Part shown: piece by piece, positions 1-9,020 of the stretch | How positions within the stretch are numbered: the first letter of the stretch is position 1 | Layout: each line of letters opens with the position of its first letter | NCBI RefSeq assembly: GCF_001005725.1 | Contig: NZ_LBIC01000010.1 | Location: 160,466 to 224,465 of the forward strand | Direction of reading: 5' to 3' | Length of the DNA stretch: 64,000 nt | From: Sphingobium chungbukense | Lineage (GTDB): Bacteria > Pseudomonadota > Alphaproteobacteria > Sphingomonadales > Sphingomonadaceae | Position numbers and translations under genes: made by a program | Notes under the pieces: generated by a model | What the model was told of the DNA's origin: nothing | The model's database searches: none | What the model saw: the letters and a program-made list of their open reading frames with translations, nothing else

Positions 1-1218
1 GGTTGACGCTTCACGAACGATCGGTTCGCAGTCGCCGTTCACGCAATAGACATCGTCGCCGCAAATATATTGGTTGTCGGTGGGCACATCACTCGCCGGC
101 GTCGGACAGCGATAGACCTTCTCCGTTACCTTGCATGCCCCATCCTGGGGATCGTCCAGACAATCATCACGAACATAGGTGCAGGAAGCGTTGGCCTCGA
201 GATCGCCGCAATCGTTACCCGCGGTCATGACCTTGCATGAGAAATCCCGCTTCCACGCCCAGCAGGGCTGAGTCACGGGCACCCCATCGATGATCCGCGT
301 CTCCAAACCTTCCGTGCAAACTTCGCCCGCCGGATCAGCCGAACACATCGTGTCGCCAGCGAGACCGGTGCAGCCATCGACCCGCTTCACAGTGACCTCA
401 GTTTGGGTCGTCCTGGCGTGCCATCCCTGGCCGGTGATCGGGCTCGGCAGCCACGAAAGGTCGGTCAGGTTCTTTGAGCAGACATACTCGGTTGCGTTGT
501 AATCGTCACAGAACTTGTTCGTGTCGACGCCGTAAATCCGGTGCGCAGCGCATGCCTGCATGACGACGCCTGTAGGCTTGCAGGTGCCATCAGCAAGATG
601 CGGCACCATCTGGTCATAACGCGCAAAGGGGGTACCATAAGCTCCAGTCGGGACGACAAAGAACTTGTAGGCGTCGGTGGTCGTGGTCTCTGGAACCATC
701 GTGATCGAGCAGGACCGCGGCTGATCTTCGAGTTTAGTGCCCTGGTTGCAGGTCGCCTCGTAGTAGCCCATGCCGCTCGACCCTGGGGGCAAGGGCGTGC
801 AGGAGCCCGCGCCACTCGAAATCTCCTCGCCCTCAAGATAGGTCGTCGGATCGTTCTCGACCGTCGTGGCCCGATTGGTTGTTGCCAAAATGTCGGCGTT
901 GCTGAAGGTCGGTCGGACGTGATCAGCGTCGGTCGATACCCGATAGCTTTCATTCCCCGACTTCGTCGCCTGCGCGTCGGAAACCAGCCTGTCTGGATCA
1001 TCGAAATAGGTGCTCTGCGGCTGGCTAGTCCCCGAGTAGCCCGGCACGGCCGCCGCCTGCGCATCGCTCGACGGCACCAGCGAGGAGTCGTTCCGCTTCT
1101 CCTGCGCCATCGTCTTGCCTTCTTCCCGGGCCTGGTCGATGGTCATGGTCTGCGCGCCGACAGGCTCGGTGACGAGCAGCAGCGCACAGAGCGCACCCAT
1201 GATGCGGCGCAGGATCAT
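1..1218 (-). CDS. traN: TraN, mating-pair stabilisation protein (partial)
   Basis: Outer-membrane adhesin of F-like conjugation systems that stabilises donor-recipient contact. The ATG at 1218-1216 overlaps the trbC stop (ATGA). The frame stays open for 406 codons to the window edge, so the C-terminus is missing. Residues 1-23 look like a signal peptide ending GAQ. The middle and distal parts are rich in Cys (over 20), spaced as in TraN. The dense cysteines fit the DsbC-like protein encoded in the same operon. Family assignment rests on the Cys-rich secreted character and on its place directly after traU-trbC. An open frame of the same strand near 465-1064 is in another phase and is a shadow. 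Confidence 0.85.
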   Translation of the reverse strand, partial: MILRRIMGALCALLLVTEPVGAQTMTIDQAREEGKTMAQEKRNDSSLVPSSDAQAAAVPGYSGTSQPQSTYFDDPDRLVSDAQATKSGNESYRVSTDADHVRPTFSNADILATTNRATTVENDPTTYLEGEEISSGAGSCTPLPPGSSGMGYYEATCNQGTKLEDQPRSCSITMVPETTTTDAYKFFVVPTGAYGTPFARYDQMVPHLADGTCKPTGVVMQACAAHRIYGVDTNKFCDDYNATEYVCSKNLTDLSWLPSPITGQGWHARTTQTEVTVKRVDGCTGLAGDTMCSADPAGEVCTEGLETRIIDGVPVTQPCWAWKRDFSCKVMTAGNDCGDLEANASCTYVRDDCLDDPQDGACKVTEKVYRCPTPASDVPTDNQYICGDDVYCVNGDCEPIVREAST

Positions 1219-1958
1219 TGGTTTGCCCGTTTCATGTTTGAAAGCGCCACCGCCGCCACCCGGGCACCGGGGCCATTGCCCTCGGCGAACGTGCTCAGCG
1301 CATATTCGACCGTCACATTACCAATCATGCGGTCATAGGGCGGCACCTTGGTTGCGCAGGAGAAGCCTGCGCACAGATCGAAATCCGAGGAGACCGTCAC
1401 ATAGGTCGGCACGGCTTGCACCTCGAAGGCGCGGAACAGCCGCGGATCGATCCCAATGCTGGCGAGCTGCCCCTTGTCCACCACCTTGCTCAACCGCGCC
1501 ACGAACTCCTTGGCCGAGTTGTTGGGGAATCCGCGAAAGACCACCACGCCGCCGGCGGCGGCCGTGTCGCGCACGAGCTGCTTGAGGGCATCGTCCGGCA
1601 TGGACAGGCTCGCAAAAGCGATGAACTGGGGGGCTTCGCCGCCATTGGCACTCACGTTCTGCGACGCGCCTTGAACGATTTCGTCGAAATCGACCGGCCC
1701 CGCCGGGCCCTTGGGAAGATCCCGTGCCGCGACCCGCCGCATATTTTCCGTTCCGGCCGCGCGTGTCGCGGCCGCATCTTCCCGGAACTGATCGCCGCGG
1801 TCCTTCACCTGGTCGACAAACGCCTGCGCTTCGGCCGCGAGGTCAGCAGCGCGCTTCTTCACAGCCTGGACATCGACGCCATCGACGGTCTGGGCGAGGA
1901 GAGCTGAGACTCCCGCAGTTCCAAGGAGGGCCAGGATGCCCAGGGGAAGAAGGCGCAT
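1215..1958 (-). CDS. trbC: TrbC, type-F T4SS pilus assembly protein
   Basis: Periplasmic pilus-assembly protein (247 aa) that works with TraW and TraU. The start is the ATG at 1958, followed by a signal peptide ending near ALLAQ. A coiled, Ala-rich stretch follows (about residues 25-75). The type-F TrbC domain is then seen around the motif FIAFASLSMP and the thioredoxin-like stretch VVVFRGFPNN. VQAVPTYV and a C-x4-C pair sit near the C-terminus. It overlaps traN by four bases and lies 10 bases after traU, so it is translated from the same message. Confidence 0.9.
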   Translation of the reverse strand: MRLLPLGILALLGTAGVSALLAQTVDGVDVQAVKKRAADLAAEAQAFVDQVKDRGDQFREDAAATRAAGTENMRRVAARDLPKGPAGPVDFDEIVQGASQNVSANGGEAPQFIAFASLSMPDDALKQLVRDTAAAGGVVVFRGFPNNSAKEFVARLSKVVDKGQLASIGIDPRLFRAFEVQAVPTYVTVSSDFDLCAGFSCATKVPPYDRMIGNVTVEYALSTFAEGNGPGARVAAVALSNMKRANQ

Positions 1959-1968
1959 CGTGGATCTC

Positions 1969-2988
1969 CTAGAAAACGCAGCAGTTGCGCTTGCGCCAGA
2001 CGAGGTACCCCATGTCCTCGCCGCCGGCGGGATAGGCGCGGCCCGCGTCGGGCGGCATGGTCGAGGCACCGATCGCCGAGCACGCGAAGCGCCCACTCAC
2101 GGTCGGGATCGGGTTGACCATCTGGAAGCGATATTGCTGCTTTCGCATGATCGGCATGAGATACTTGCCGCAGAGCCCCTTCGAACCCATCGTGCCCCAT
2201 GCAAGGGCCTCGCGGTGCATCTTGTAGGCGAAGCGCGAGACCGCGAGCCGCGACGATTGCACATGCCCGATCGAGGACGGGATGTTGCCGTTCAGCGGAT
2301 ACATGGAGCCCTGGCAGCCGGCACACCAGAAAAGCGGGTCGAGAGGCAGGTTGACAGTGCCGGCGATGCAGTCGCCCGCGCACGCTGCCTGAGCGATCGG
2401 GTTTGCGAAGACGATCGCCTCGGGGTTGATGAGCGCGGCCAGGGAGTCGTCCTGCCACAGCGGATCGACCTCGGTCATATAGGCGATGTCGAACGAGGCC
2501 TGCTCGAAGCAGACGAAATCGGTCAGGATCTCCATCCAGTACAATAGAGGATAGACATACCAATGGACGTGCCACTTGGCCGTGCTCTGGGATCGCCCGC
2601 CAACCATCGACGGGCCGGCCAGATAGCCCTGGCCTATGTCGAAGCCCGGCGCGATCCGGATGCCGCCCAGATTGGGGAAGCACCAGGGCTTCATGGTGAC
2701 GTCAGCAAGGCGCGCCGGCTCCCAGAAGCCGACGGAGATGCCGATGCGAGGGAGTGGATCGGCACAAGCGCAAATCGGCGATGCAGGGTTGCCGGGGTCC
2801 GGCCGACCACTCGGCCAGATCTTGAGCCCGCCGACCGAGAGCGGAAAAAGGCACGACCAGCACACGTCAGTGATTGGGTTCACGAACTTGCCATTGCAGG
2901 TCGGCGCCGCCTCGGCGCGGGGCGCGAAGGTCATGGCCACCAGAACGAGCGCAAACGCACCCACGATCGAGCGAAGCCAGCGCATCAT
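1969..2988 (-). CDS. traU: TraU, conjugal transfer pilus assembly protein
   Basis: Periplasmic protein (339 aa) needed for F-type pilus assembly and DNA transfer. Two consecutive ATG codons (2988 and 2985) overlap the stop of the upstream small gene. A signal peptide ends at AEAAP. The mature part is Cys-rich, with CWSCLFPL, ICACADPL and CAGCQGS, plus many aromatic residues as in TraU. It ends with the paired cysteines RKRNCCVF. Its position between traW and trbC matches F, SXT and sphingomonad plasmid operons. Confidence 0.93.
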   Translation of the reverse strand: MMRWLRSIVGAFALVLVAMTFAPRAEAAPTCNGKFVNPITDVCWSCLFPLSVGGLKIWPSGRPDPGNPASPICACADPLPRIGISVGFWEPARLADVTMKPWCFPNLGGIRIAPGFDIGQGYLAGPSMVGGRSQSTAKWHVHWYVYPLLYWMEILTDFVCFEQASFDIAYMTEVDPLWQDDSLAALINPEAIVFANPIAQAACAGDCIAGTVNLPLDPLFWCAGCQGSMYPLNGNIPSSIGHVQSSRLAVSRFAYKMHREALAWGTMGSKGLCGKYLMPIMRKQQYRFQMVNPIPTVSGRFACSAIGASTMPPDAGRAYPAGGEDMGYLVWRKRNCCVF

Positions 2989-3254
2989 TCGATTTCCACC
3001 AAGGCTTCGAGGAATGCGCGATCCGCGCGCTGTTTCCTCATGAGATAGAACACCGTCCAGAAGACGCAGGCGAAGACGAGGACCGCCATCGCGATCGAGG
3101 CCCTTCTGCCCACCGCCCGGTGGATCGGTCCAAACAATCCGGCGCCGGTCGCGGTAGTCAGGCATAGGCCCTGCCAGATGAAACGCATCCGTCTCAATTT
3201 CGGCGTTTCGGGCGCGGCCATGGGCGTGCGCAGCAGGTCGAGCCATAACGGCAT
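2985..3254 (-). CDS. Small membrane protein inside the tra operon
   Basis: An 89-aa protein with two hydrophobic segments (about residues 30-45 and 52-72) separated by a basic loop, and an acidic C-terminus. I do not recognise the family. Its ATG (3254) overlaps the traW stop as TGATG and its stop overlaps traU, so it is translationally coupled on both sides. That coupling argues for a real gene, perhaps an inner-membrane accessory of the secretion channel. Confidence 0.6.
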   Translation of the reverse strand: MPLWLDLLRTPMAAPETPKLRRMRFIWQGLCLTTATGAGLFGPIHRAVGRRASIAMAVLVFACVFWTVFYLMRKQRADRAFLEALVEIE

Positions 3255-3910
3255 CAGCCAGCCCTCCCCGTCTTCAGTACCTGCTCGGACACCCGCATCA
3301 CGCGGCCCGCTTGCCGAACGACCGCAGGCGTATGCTCGATGCCGAATTTGGAGGTGAGCTTACCCTCCTGGTCGAAATAGAAGCGCCTTTTCCGGTTCGT
3401 CATCGCCTCGATCGGCGAGCCGCTGACGAAGATAATCTTGGCGTTGAGGTCGGTGTATCGTGCGGTGGCCCAGGCAATCTGCTCGTCATCGTCGCCGTCG
3501 ATGAAGACAAGATCCTGCCTGATCTTGACGAAATCGAGCGGATTGATCGACTGACCGGCGGCAGCGATGAGGTTTCCCTTCTGGTCGCGAATGTCCTGCT
3601 CAACCCGGACGCTCGGATCAAAATCCCATTCGCGCGCCCTGCGGGCCGGCGTGATGCCTGCAACCGGTGTCGGACGACGCACTTTCGCCTCTGCCCGCTT
3701 CGCGAACATCTCATTCGTCCGGGCGAGTTCGCCGCTGGCCTCGGCACGCTTGAGCCGCGTCTCGATCGTCGCAAGCAGGTCCGGCTCGATCACCGGAAAT
3801 GCCTGCCCCGTCTGCCCGTAATCCCGCGCCTCCGTGCGCACCGGAATGCCCACCACCACCCCGGCAATCAGGAGCGCCGCACCCGCGGTGCCAGCAAGGA
3901 CCTTCTTCAC
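3254..3910 (-). CDS. traW: TraW, T4SS pilus assembly protein
   Basis: Periplasmic pilus-assembly protein (218 aa) that partners TraU and TrbC. I chose the GTG at 3910, which overlaps the signal-peptidase stop as GTGA and begins MKKVLAGTAGAALLIAG, a clear signal peptide. The conserved TraW region follows: VEQDIRDQKGNLIAAAGQSINPLDFV, broken here as VEQDIRDQKG and NPLDFV. LVFIDGDDDEQIAWA and IFVSGSP follow, as expected. A predicted longer form has no signal peptide in phase and is rejected. Confidence 0.92.
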   Translation of the reverse strand: MKKVLAGTAGAALLIAGVVVGIPVRTEARDYGQTGQAFPVIEPDLLATIETRLKRAEASGELARTNEMFAKRAEAKVRRPTPVAGITPARRAREWDFDPSVRVEQDIRDQKGNLIAAAGQSINPLDFVKIRQDLVFIDGDDDEQIAWATARYTDLNAKIIFVSGSPIEAMTNRKRRFYFDQEGKLTSKFGIEHTPAVVRQAGRVMRVSEQVLKTGRAG

Positions 3911-4443
3911 AGGATGGCCTCCCCGACACCAATGATCTGCCGCGCACAAACAAAGCCGATTTCGGCGTAGCGGCTGTCGAAGCCATCGGGATGCGGTGAA
4001 CCTGCATAGTAGCAATCCGCCGGAATCACGCCGACGGCGCCGACCGTGAGCGGCTCGCCATACCGGGTTTGCGGCTTCATGCGGCCGACCGGCTTACCGT
4101 TGATCGTGACGACCGCGCCCTGATGAGCGACCATGTCTCCGGGCATGCCGTAGACGACTTTCCCGAACATCTTGGGCTTCGCACCAAAATGGCGACGCAC
4201 GAGGCGGCTCTGCGGTGGATCGAAGAACACGAAGTCCCCCCGAGCCGGGCGCTGCTTGCGGTGAATGAGGAACGCCCAATTCGGGAGCGAGTCCGTCGCG
4301 TTCACCAGGAGCAAGTGTTCGTCGCGCCAGGTGCTGATCGCACTCAGCCCGAGCGTGCCCATGATGCCCACCGCCAGCGCGCCCCACAATCGTTTGCGCG
4401 GGCGCCAGCGCCCGGGCGGGCGCTCACTGGCCGCCGTTGCCAT
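3907..4443 (-). CDS. traF: TraF-type S26 signal peptidase of the conjugation system
   Basis: A 178-aa membrane-bound serine protease of family S26, which in conjugative systems of the RP4 TraF/SXT TrsF type processes the pilin. One membrane segment spans residues 19-38. The catalytic Ser lies in DSLPNW (S52) and the general-base Lys in FGKVVYGMPGD (K95). The block after the Lys is the usual S26 box. The ATG at 4443 lies inside the end of trbI and the stop overlaps traW. A likely substrate is the TraA-like pilin encoded at 12920-13240. Confidence 0.88.
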   Translation of the reverse strand: MATAASERPPGRWRPRKRLWGALAVGIMGTLGLSAISTWRDEHLLLVNATDSLPNWAFLIHRKQRPARGDFVFFDPPQSRLVRRHFGAKPKMFGKVVYGMPGDMVAHQGAVVTINGKPVGRMKPQTRYGEPLTVGAVGVIPADCYYAGSPHPDGFDSRYAEIGFVCARQIIGVGEAIL

Positions 4444-5092
4444 TGGGGCCTCCGAAAGTCGAAACCGATGCACCGGGCACTTGCGGCGGCATTTGTTGCG
4501 CCGGAGCTGCCAGTAACTGCGACCCTGCACCGGGGATGCCGGCCATCGGGTCGATGGTCGCACCCGGCGTTGCCGATGGTGCTTGGCGCGAGCCTGTCAC
4601 GGCGGACTGCGCGGCAGAAAGCTCCTGCAGACGCTGGAGATCTTCGACCGACATACGCTTGGGCTCGGGCACGCCGGATGCGAAGACCGCCTTCTTCAGG
4701 CTGTCCGTGATGTCCGGGACGTTCTTGGTGAGCACCGCCTCGCCGACGAGGACGATTTGGCCGTCCTGGCTCCTGCGCTGCAGCTCCTTGTCGAGCGACG
4801 ACATGAACGCTTCCATCTCGGCCCGTACTCGGTCGGGCGGCGAACCGGAAAAGCGCTGCGCCTCTACATAGTCCCCGACAAGCGAGGAGAGCCGCGCCGA
4901 GACAATGTGGTCCGGCTTCGACTGGGTCAGCGCCCGGGTTACCCACATGCCCCAGATGACGGCCGCGATTAGCAGCAGCGACATGCCGATCTGGACCCTC
5001 GTGAGTCCGCCAAAGCCAACTCTGCGCTTCGCTCCACGGACTTCAGGCGTCGAGGGAGGAAGGGAGAGGTCGAGTTGAGGTTGTTCAGCCAT
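4424..5092 (-). CDS. trbI: TrbI-like inner-membrane T4SS protein
   Basis: A 222-aa protein with a short cytoplasmic N-terminus, one membrane anchor (about residues 34-52) and a periplasmic domain. VLVGEAVLTKNVPDIT and a coiled stretch (residues 70-105) are visible. The C-terminal 70 residues are Pro/Ala/Gly-rich and probably disordered. In F, TrbI follows TraC and affects pilus retraction. Position and topology fit, but F TrbI is much shorter (128 aa). The ATG at 5092 overlaps the preceding small gene by eight bases. Confidence 0.72.
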   Translation of the reverse strand: MAEQPQLDLSLPPSTPEVRGAKRRVGFGGLTRVQIGMSLLLIAAVIWGMWVTRALTQSKPDHIVSARLSSLVGDYVEAQRFSGSPPDRVRAEMEAFMSSLDKELQRRSQDGQIVLVGEAVLTKNVPDITDSLKKAVFASGVPEPKRMSVEDLQRLQELSAAQSAVTGSRQAPSATPGATIDPMAGIPGAGSQLLAAPAQQMPPQVPGASVSTFGGPNGNGGQ

Positions 5093-5444
5093 GACGGGAA
5101 TCTCCCTCGACTTGGCGCGGGGGCAGGATGCGGGTCGCGCGAAGAGCGATGACGGCGGTGGACAGGACCATGTGCGCGGCCGCGAACATGTCGAGAAAAG
5201 CGCCGGTCCGCGTAGGCTCGGCGGCGACATAGCGGCTCGTGAAATTGTTCAGCTGGTGAACGAAGCCGTCGAACGAGAAGCCGCCGATGGCGAGGAAGAA
5301 GAGGACGAAAAGGCCCCAGGTGATCAGCAATGTCGAACCGACAAAGCCGCAACCGTGCAGAAGGAAGTGGAGCGAACGCTGCCACTCGCGCCGCGTGAAT
5401 CCGGCGTATTGGCGGTCCGTCCCTCGATCCGGATTGGTCGCCAT
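5085..5444 (-). CDS. Small two-helix membrane protein of the tra operon
   Basis: A 119-aa protein starting at the ATG at 5444 (MATNPDRG). Two hydrophobic helices (about residues 30-55 and 85-108) flank a conserved-looking segment containing FDGFVHQLNNFTSRYV. I recognise no named family. It sits five bases after traC and overlaps trbI, so it belongs to the transfer operon. Confidence 0.6.
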   Translation of the reverse strand: MATNPDRGTDRQYAGFTRREWQRSLHFLLHGCGFVGSTLLITWGLFVLFFLAIGGFSFDGFVHQLNNFTSRYVAAEPTRTGAFLDMFAAAHMVLSTAVIALRATRILPPRQVEGDSRHG

Positions 5445-5449
5445 CCGCG

Positions 5450-8047
5450 CTACTCCGCCGCGACCGCGACCTCGTCCGTCTGGACGAGATTGCTCACCCA
5501 TTTTTCCGGGCTGTCGGGATACGCGAGCCGCTCGATCGCCTCGTTCATACTGAGACCTTGGGCGACAAGGCTCTCGACCGCCGCGTAAACGGCCGGGCTC
5601 GACGAATAGACCGTGGCGGAAAACGGATCGAGGACGAGCCGACCGACCGCCAGGGTTTCGGGCCCCTTGATCAGAATATCGGAATATTCCCGGCCATTGA
5701 TCTTGAGCGACCGCAGCAAGGCATCCGTGTAGTCGTCCATCTCGAAGCGATCGTGCTTCTTGAAATCCGCGATCGTCTCCGGCTTCTGCTGGAGAATGAC
5801 GAACCAGTCCGAGTTCTCCAGCGCGGCGATCGAACCTGCGGATTTATAATAGTCATTGAGCGACTGCGTCGCGGTGACCAGCGAAGCGCCATATTTGCGG
5901 CAGGTGCGCGCATAGGTCTCGATGAAATCGGCCATCGCGCCGCCGCGCAGCATCTGCCACGCCTCATCAAGAAGCAGTGCTTTTGGGATCGCGCGGTCGA
6001 CCTTGCGCATCATCTGCTGCGACATGAACATGATCGCCGTCAGCACGACGCTGCGCAGTTCCTCGCGCGAGGACAGGTCGGAGAGTTCGAAGACCGTAAG
6101 CTGGGCGGAAAGCTCGAAGGACACCTCGCCCTGGAAGAAGCGGCCATAGGTGCCGCCCGACGAAAAGGGGCACATCGCAATACCGAGATCCTGCCCCAAC
6201 CCGTTGCCGGTCGCATCGAGGGCTGCGATCACGTCGTCGATCGACCCCTTCCGTCCCTTTGCCTCCCAGACGCTATTGACCGCGCCGTCGATGAGGCCGC
6301 GCTCGGTATCGTTGAGCCGGTCGATATGCCGCGACATCTGGTTCACGATGGCCTTGAGCATCGCCATGCAGTCGAGAAGATAGTCCTCGTCGGCCTGGGC
6401 GAGCTCCTCGTCGATCATGCTGAACGGATTGAGGCAGAAGCCCGACGCCATGGTGAACTCGACGAAAGCGCCGCCCTGCAGCTTGGCCGAATGTTCAAAG
6501 GAGCGGCCGTCATCGATCACGACGACCCGCGCGCCGGCGCCGCACAGGGACGCGCAGAGTTCCTGGAGCGTCACCGACTTGCCTGAACCCGATTTGCCGA
6601 AGACCGCAACATTATGGTTGCCCGCCGCATTCTCGAACGGACTCCAGAAGAAGGGCTGCCCGCGGCGGCCGATCAGCATGAGGTGCGGCACCTGGCCGCC
6701 CAGATATTCGCCCTGGATGGGCGCGAGATTCGCGGCGGTCGTCGTCAACAGCGTCCGCATCCGCTTCATGCGCTCGAGATCACGCGCAAGCCCGTTCGCC
6801 ATCGTCATCGGCATGGCGCACAGCAGGCCCATCACCTGCAGGTAGCGATCGTCGAGCAGGTCCCAGCCCGCCGCCCGATACACTGATTTCAGCACGCGCT
6901 CGTTCGCGTCTCCCTTCCCCTTGGGCGAAAAGGACGTGACCGAGAAGAATACGCGCACCAGCTTGCGCCCCTGGCGCAACTCATCGTTCACATAGCGCCA
7001 CTCCTGCGACTGTTCTCGCAGTTGCGGAAGGAAGCGGGCGGACTTGGAATCCGCGAGGCTGGTGGTCCGCATGAACTTGAAGCTGGCCTTGTTGGTCGCC
7101 GCCAGCGGATCGGGAAATTCGACGCACAGATTGGTCGCGACTGGGCAAGGCATGCGCAGCTTGTCGGTAAACATGTCACCGATGAGGCGCGCGACATCCC
7201 AAGGGGCCCATCGCGTCGGCAAGTTGCGGACCGAGAAGGAGCGAACATCGAAGACATCCGGCAGGATCTCACCGATCTCCGGCGCGTCATCGATCGTAGC
7301 GCCGGTCGGCCGGAAGCGCTCGGTCCTCAGCAGCATCCGATCCGGCTCAATGTGCAGCTCGACATCGCGGCGAACCGCCTGGTCCGCGATGGGATCGAGC
7401 GGGTTGTAGTTGACCACGTCCTCGCCCGCGGCCGTCGTTGGTGATGTGATGTCGTCCACCCACCCGATCAGGTCGGTCGGGTCCATCTTGCGCGCGGACA
7501 CGTTGATCGAGGCAAGCGCCGAAATGAGCCCGTCCATCACCGCGACGATCTCCTCGACCGAGACGCTTGAGGATTCCGGCGTCGAATAGGAGATCGCGAC
7601 ACGGTGATTGCGCAAGGAGAAGGGCGCATCGGCCGACAGAGAACGCCACACGCCATCGGTCAGGAAATCGATCCGATGCTTGGCCATCCGCTCATAGACG
7701 CCCCGGGCGGAATAGCGCGGAAGGTACCAGCGGGAGAGGCGCTCGGAAACCCGAGGGCTCATCCATTGATGAAACTGAAGACAACCGGGCGCGGGAATCG
7801 CCTCGGAGAGAAACTGGGTGAGGATCTCGCCGGTCCGCTCGTCTGCGCCGATGAGTGGGGCCGCCTCGATGACGAAACCTCGAGACGCGCTGTTGTAGAA
7901 GATACCCGTCTTGGCATCGAAGCTGCGATACGGCAGCCAGTCCGCCAGCATGGGCACGCCGAGCTCAGGCCGGCCGGCATCAGGGCGAGCACTGTCGCCA
8001 AGAATACCGGACAGGAGGCTCTCGATCAAACCGGCTTTGCCCGCCAT
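5450..8047 (-). CDS. traC: TraC, T4SS assembly ATPase (VirB4 family)
   Basis: Cytoplasmic, membrane-associated ATPase (865 aa, close to F TraC) that powers pilus assembly and secretion. The N-terminal TraC domain (about residues 30-430) is followed by the motor domain. Walker A GKSGSGKS is near residue 484 and Walker B ALLLDEAW near residue 690. An arginine-containing TATQSLNDYY motif follows. The ATG at 8047 is one base after the traV stop. A longer frame starting at 8170 overlaps traV and has a nonsense-like Arg-rich start, so it was rejected. Confidence 0.96.
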   Translation of the reverse strand: MAGKAGLIESLLSGILGDSARPDAGRPELGVPMLADWLPYRSFDAKTGIFYNSASRGFVIEAAPLIGADERTGEILTQFLSEAIPAPGCLQFHQWMSPRVSERLSRWYLPRYSARGVYERMAKHRIDFLTDGVWRSLSADAPFSLRNHRVAISYSTPESSSVSVEEIVAVMDGLISALASINVSARKMDPTDLIGWVDDITSPTTAAGEDVVNYNPLDPIADQAVRRDVELHIEPDRMLLRTERFRPTGATIDDAPEIGEILPDVFDVRSFSVRNLPTRWAPWDVARLIGDMFTDKLRMPCPVATNLCVEFPDPLAATNKASFKFMRTTSLADSKSARFLPQLREQSQEWRYVNDELRQGRKLVRVFFSVTSFSPKGKGDANERVLKSVYRAAGWDLLDDRYLQVMGLLCAMPMTMANGLARDLERMKRMRTLLTTTAANLAPIQGEYLGGQVPHLMLIGRRGQPFFWSPFENAAGNHNVAVFGKSGSGKSVTLQELCASLCGAGARVVVIDDGRSFEHSAKLQGGAFVEFTMASGFCLNPFSMIDEELAQADEDYLLDCMAMLKAIVNQMSRHIDRLNDTERGLIDGAVNSVWEAKGRKGSIDDVIAALDATGNGLGQDLGIAMCPFSSGGTYGRFFQGEVSFELSAQLTVFELSDLSSREELRSVVLTAIMFMSQQMMRKVDRAIPKALLLDEAWQMLRGGAMADFIETYARTCRKYGASLVTATQSLNDYYKSAGSIAALENSDWFVILQQKPETIADFKKHDRFEMDDYTDALLRSLKINGREYSDILIKGPETLAVGRLVLDPFSATVYSSSPAVYAAVESLVAQGLSMNEAIERLAYPDSPEKWVSNLVQTDEVAVAAE

Positions 8048-8048
8048 C

Positions 8049-9020
8049 TTAATTGTCCTCCTGCACGGTCGCCGGGAAATTCGGCGCACGAACCGTTGGA
8101 GCGGGCGCAACCGGCGCGGCGCCATTCTGTGCAGCCGCATCGCGCGCGCCTCGCGCAACCGAACCAGCAATCCCCCGATAGACGGGATCAGCCTTCACGC
8201 GCTCGACAGCCTGAACGCCCGCTGCCGAGGCACCAGCCTGCGGCTTCTCGGCCCCGGGGAGCACGCCGGAACCATCGCTCGCCGGCGCACCCACGGGGGA
8301 TGGAGGCGCCGGCGAGACGGCCGCGGACGAAGGATGGGCTGCTCCATCCGCCGTCGCAGCGGCAGGCGCACTGCCTGCCTTGGGGGTGAGGCGTGCAGCG
8401 ACGTCCGCCCTGATCGCCTCGATAGGGTCCCGCTTCCGCGCGCGGGCTGCCGCCACAGCCGCCGGATCGGGCGCATCCGGATCGCTGGATACGAAGGCCG
8501 CGCCCGGCGGATCGGATCGATCAACCGCATCGGCAAGAGTCTCGGGCGACCCACGCAGCCCCAAAACGGGCGGCGCGCCTGCCACAACCGGCTGCTGGAG
8601 CGCCTGCTGCCATTCCCCGGTCGCAACGACGGCATGGACGGCACTTGCCTCGTGGAGGCGCCCCCGTTCGTCGATATAGGGCTGGAATACGATCCGCAGG
8701 ACCTTCTCGCTCGTGCGCGAGGTATCGGCGGCGGCCATCCGGGCTGTCGGTGCCGCAACGGTCCGGTCGCCTCGACCGGACGACGAACGTGGGGTGCCCG
8801 CCGTCGGCAGGGCCTCGCCCTCCACGCCCTCCGCGGAGATTATGGCAAGTGCCCGGTCGTCGATCGTCGAACTCGGCGCACAGATGCCGTCGGGCGCTGC
8901 ACAGGAAAAGTCGCCCCGGATGTTGCCGCCAAGCGCCGCGCATCCGCTGAGACCCAGCAGACCACACAAGCCGAGCGAAGAAGTCAGCCAGAGGCGTCGG
9001 CGCTGAGGAAGCGTATCCAT
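8049..9020 (-). CDS. traV: TraV, outer-membrane lipoprotein of the T4SS core
   Basis: A 323-aa VirB7-like lipoprotein of the core complex. The start ATG at 9020 shares its A with the dsbC stop. The signal peptide ends in the lipobox LSGC (Cys about residue 25). TraV cysteines FSCAAPDGIC follow. The protein is longer than F TraV (171 aa), with a Pro/Ala-rich C-terminal half that probably spans the periplasm, as in SXT-like and sphingomonad systems. Confidence 0.9.
   Translation of the reverse strand: MDTLPQRRRLWLTSSLGLCGLLGLSGCAALGGNIRGDFSCAAPDGICAPSSTIDDRALAIISAEGVEGEALPTAGTPRSSSGRGDRTVAAPTARMAAADTSRTSEKVLRIVFQPYIDERGRLHEASAVHAVVATGEWQQALQQPVVAGAPPVLGLRGSPETLADAVDRSDPPGAAFVSSDPDAPDPAAVAAARARKRDPIEAIRADVAARLTPKAGSAPAAATADGAAHPSSAAVSPAPPSPVGAPASDGSGVLPGAEKPQAGASAAGVQAVERVKADPVYRGIAGSVARGARDAAAQNGAAPVAPAPTVRAPNFPATVQEDN

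Noticed and set aside
465..1064. 199-codon minus-strand frame inside the traN region
   Set aside because: It is in a different phase from the traN frame, which is open from 1218 to the window edge and is Cys-rich and secreted.
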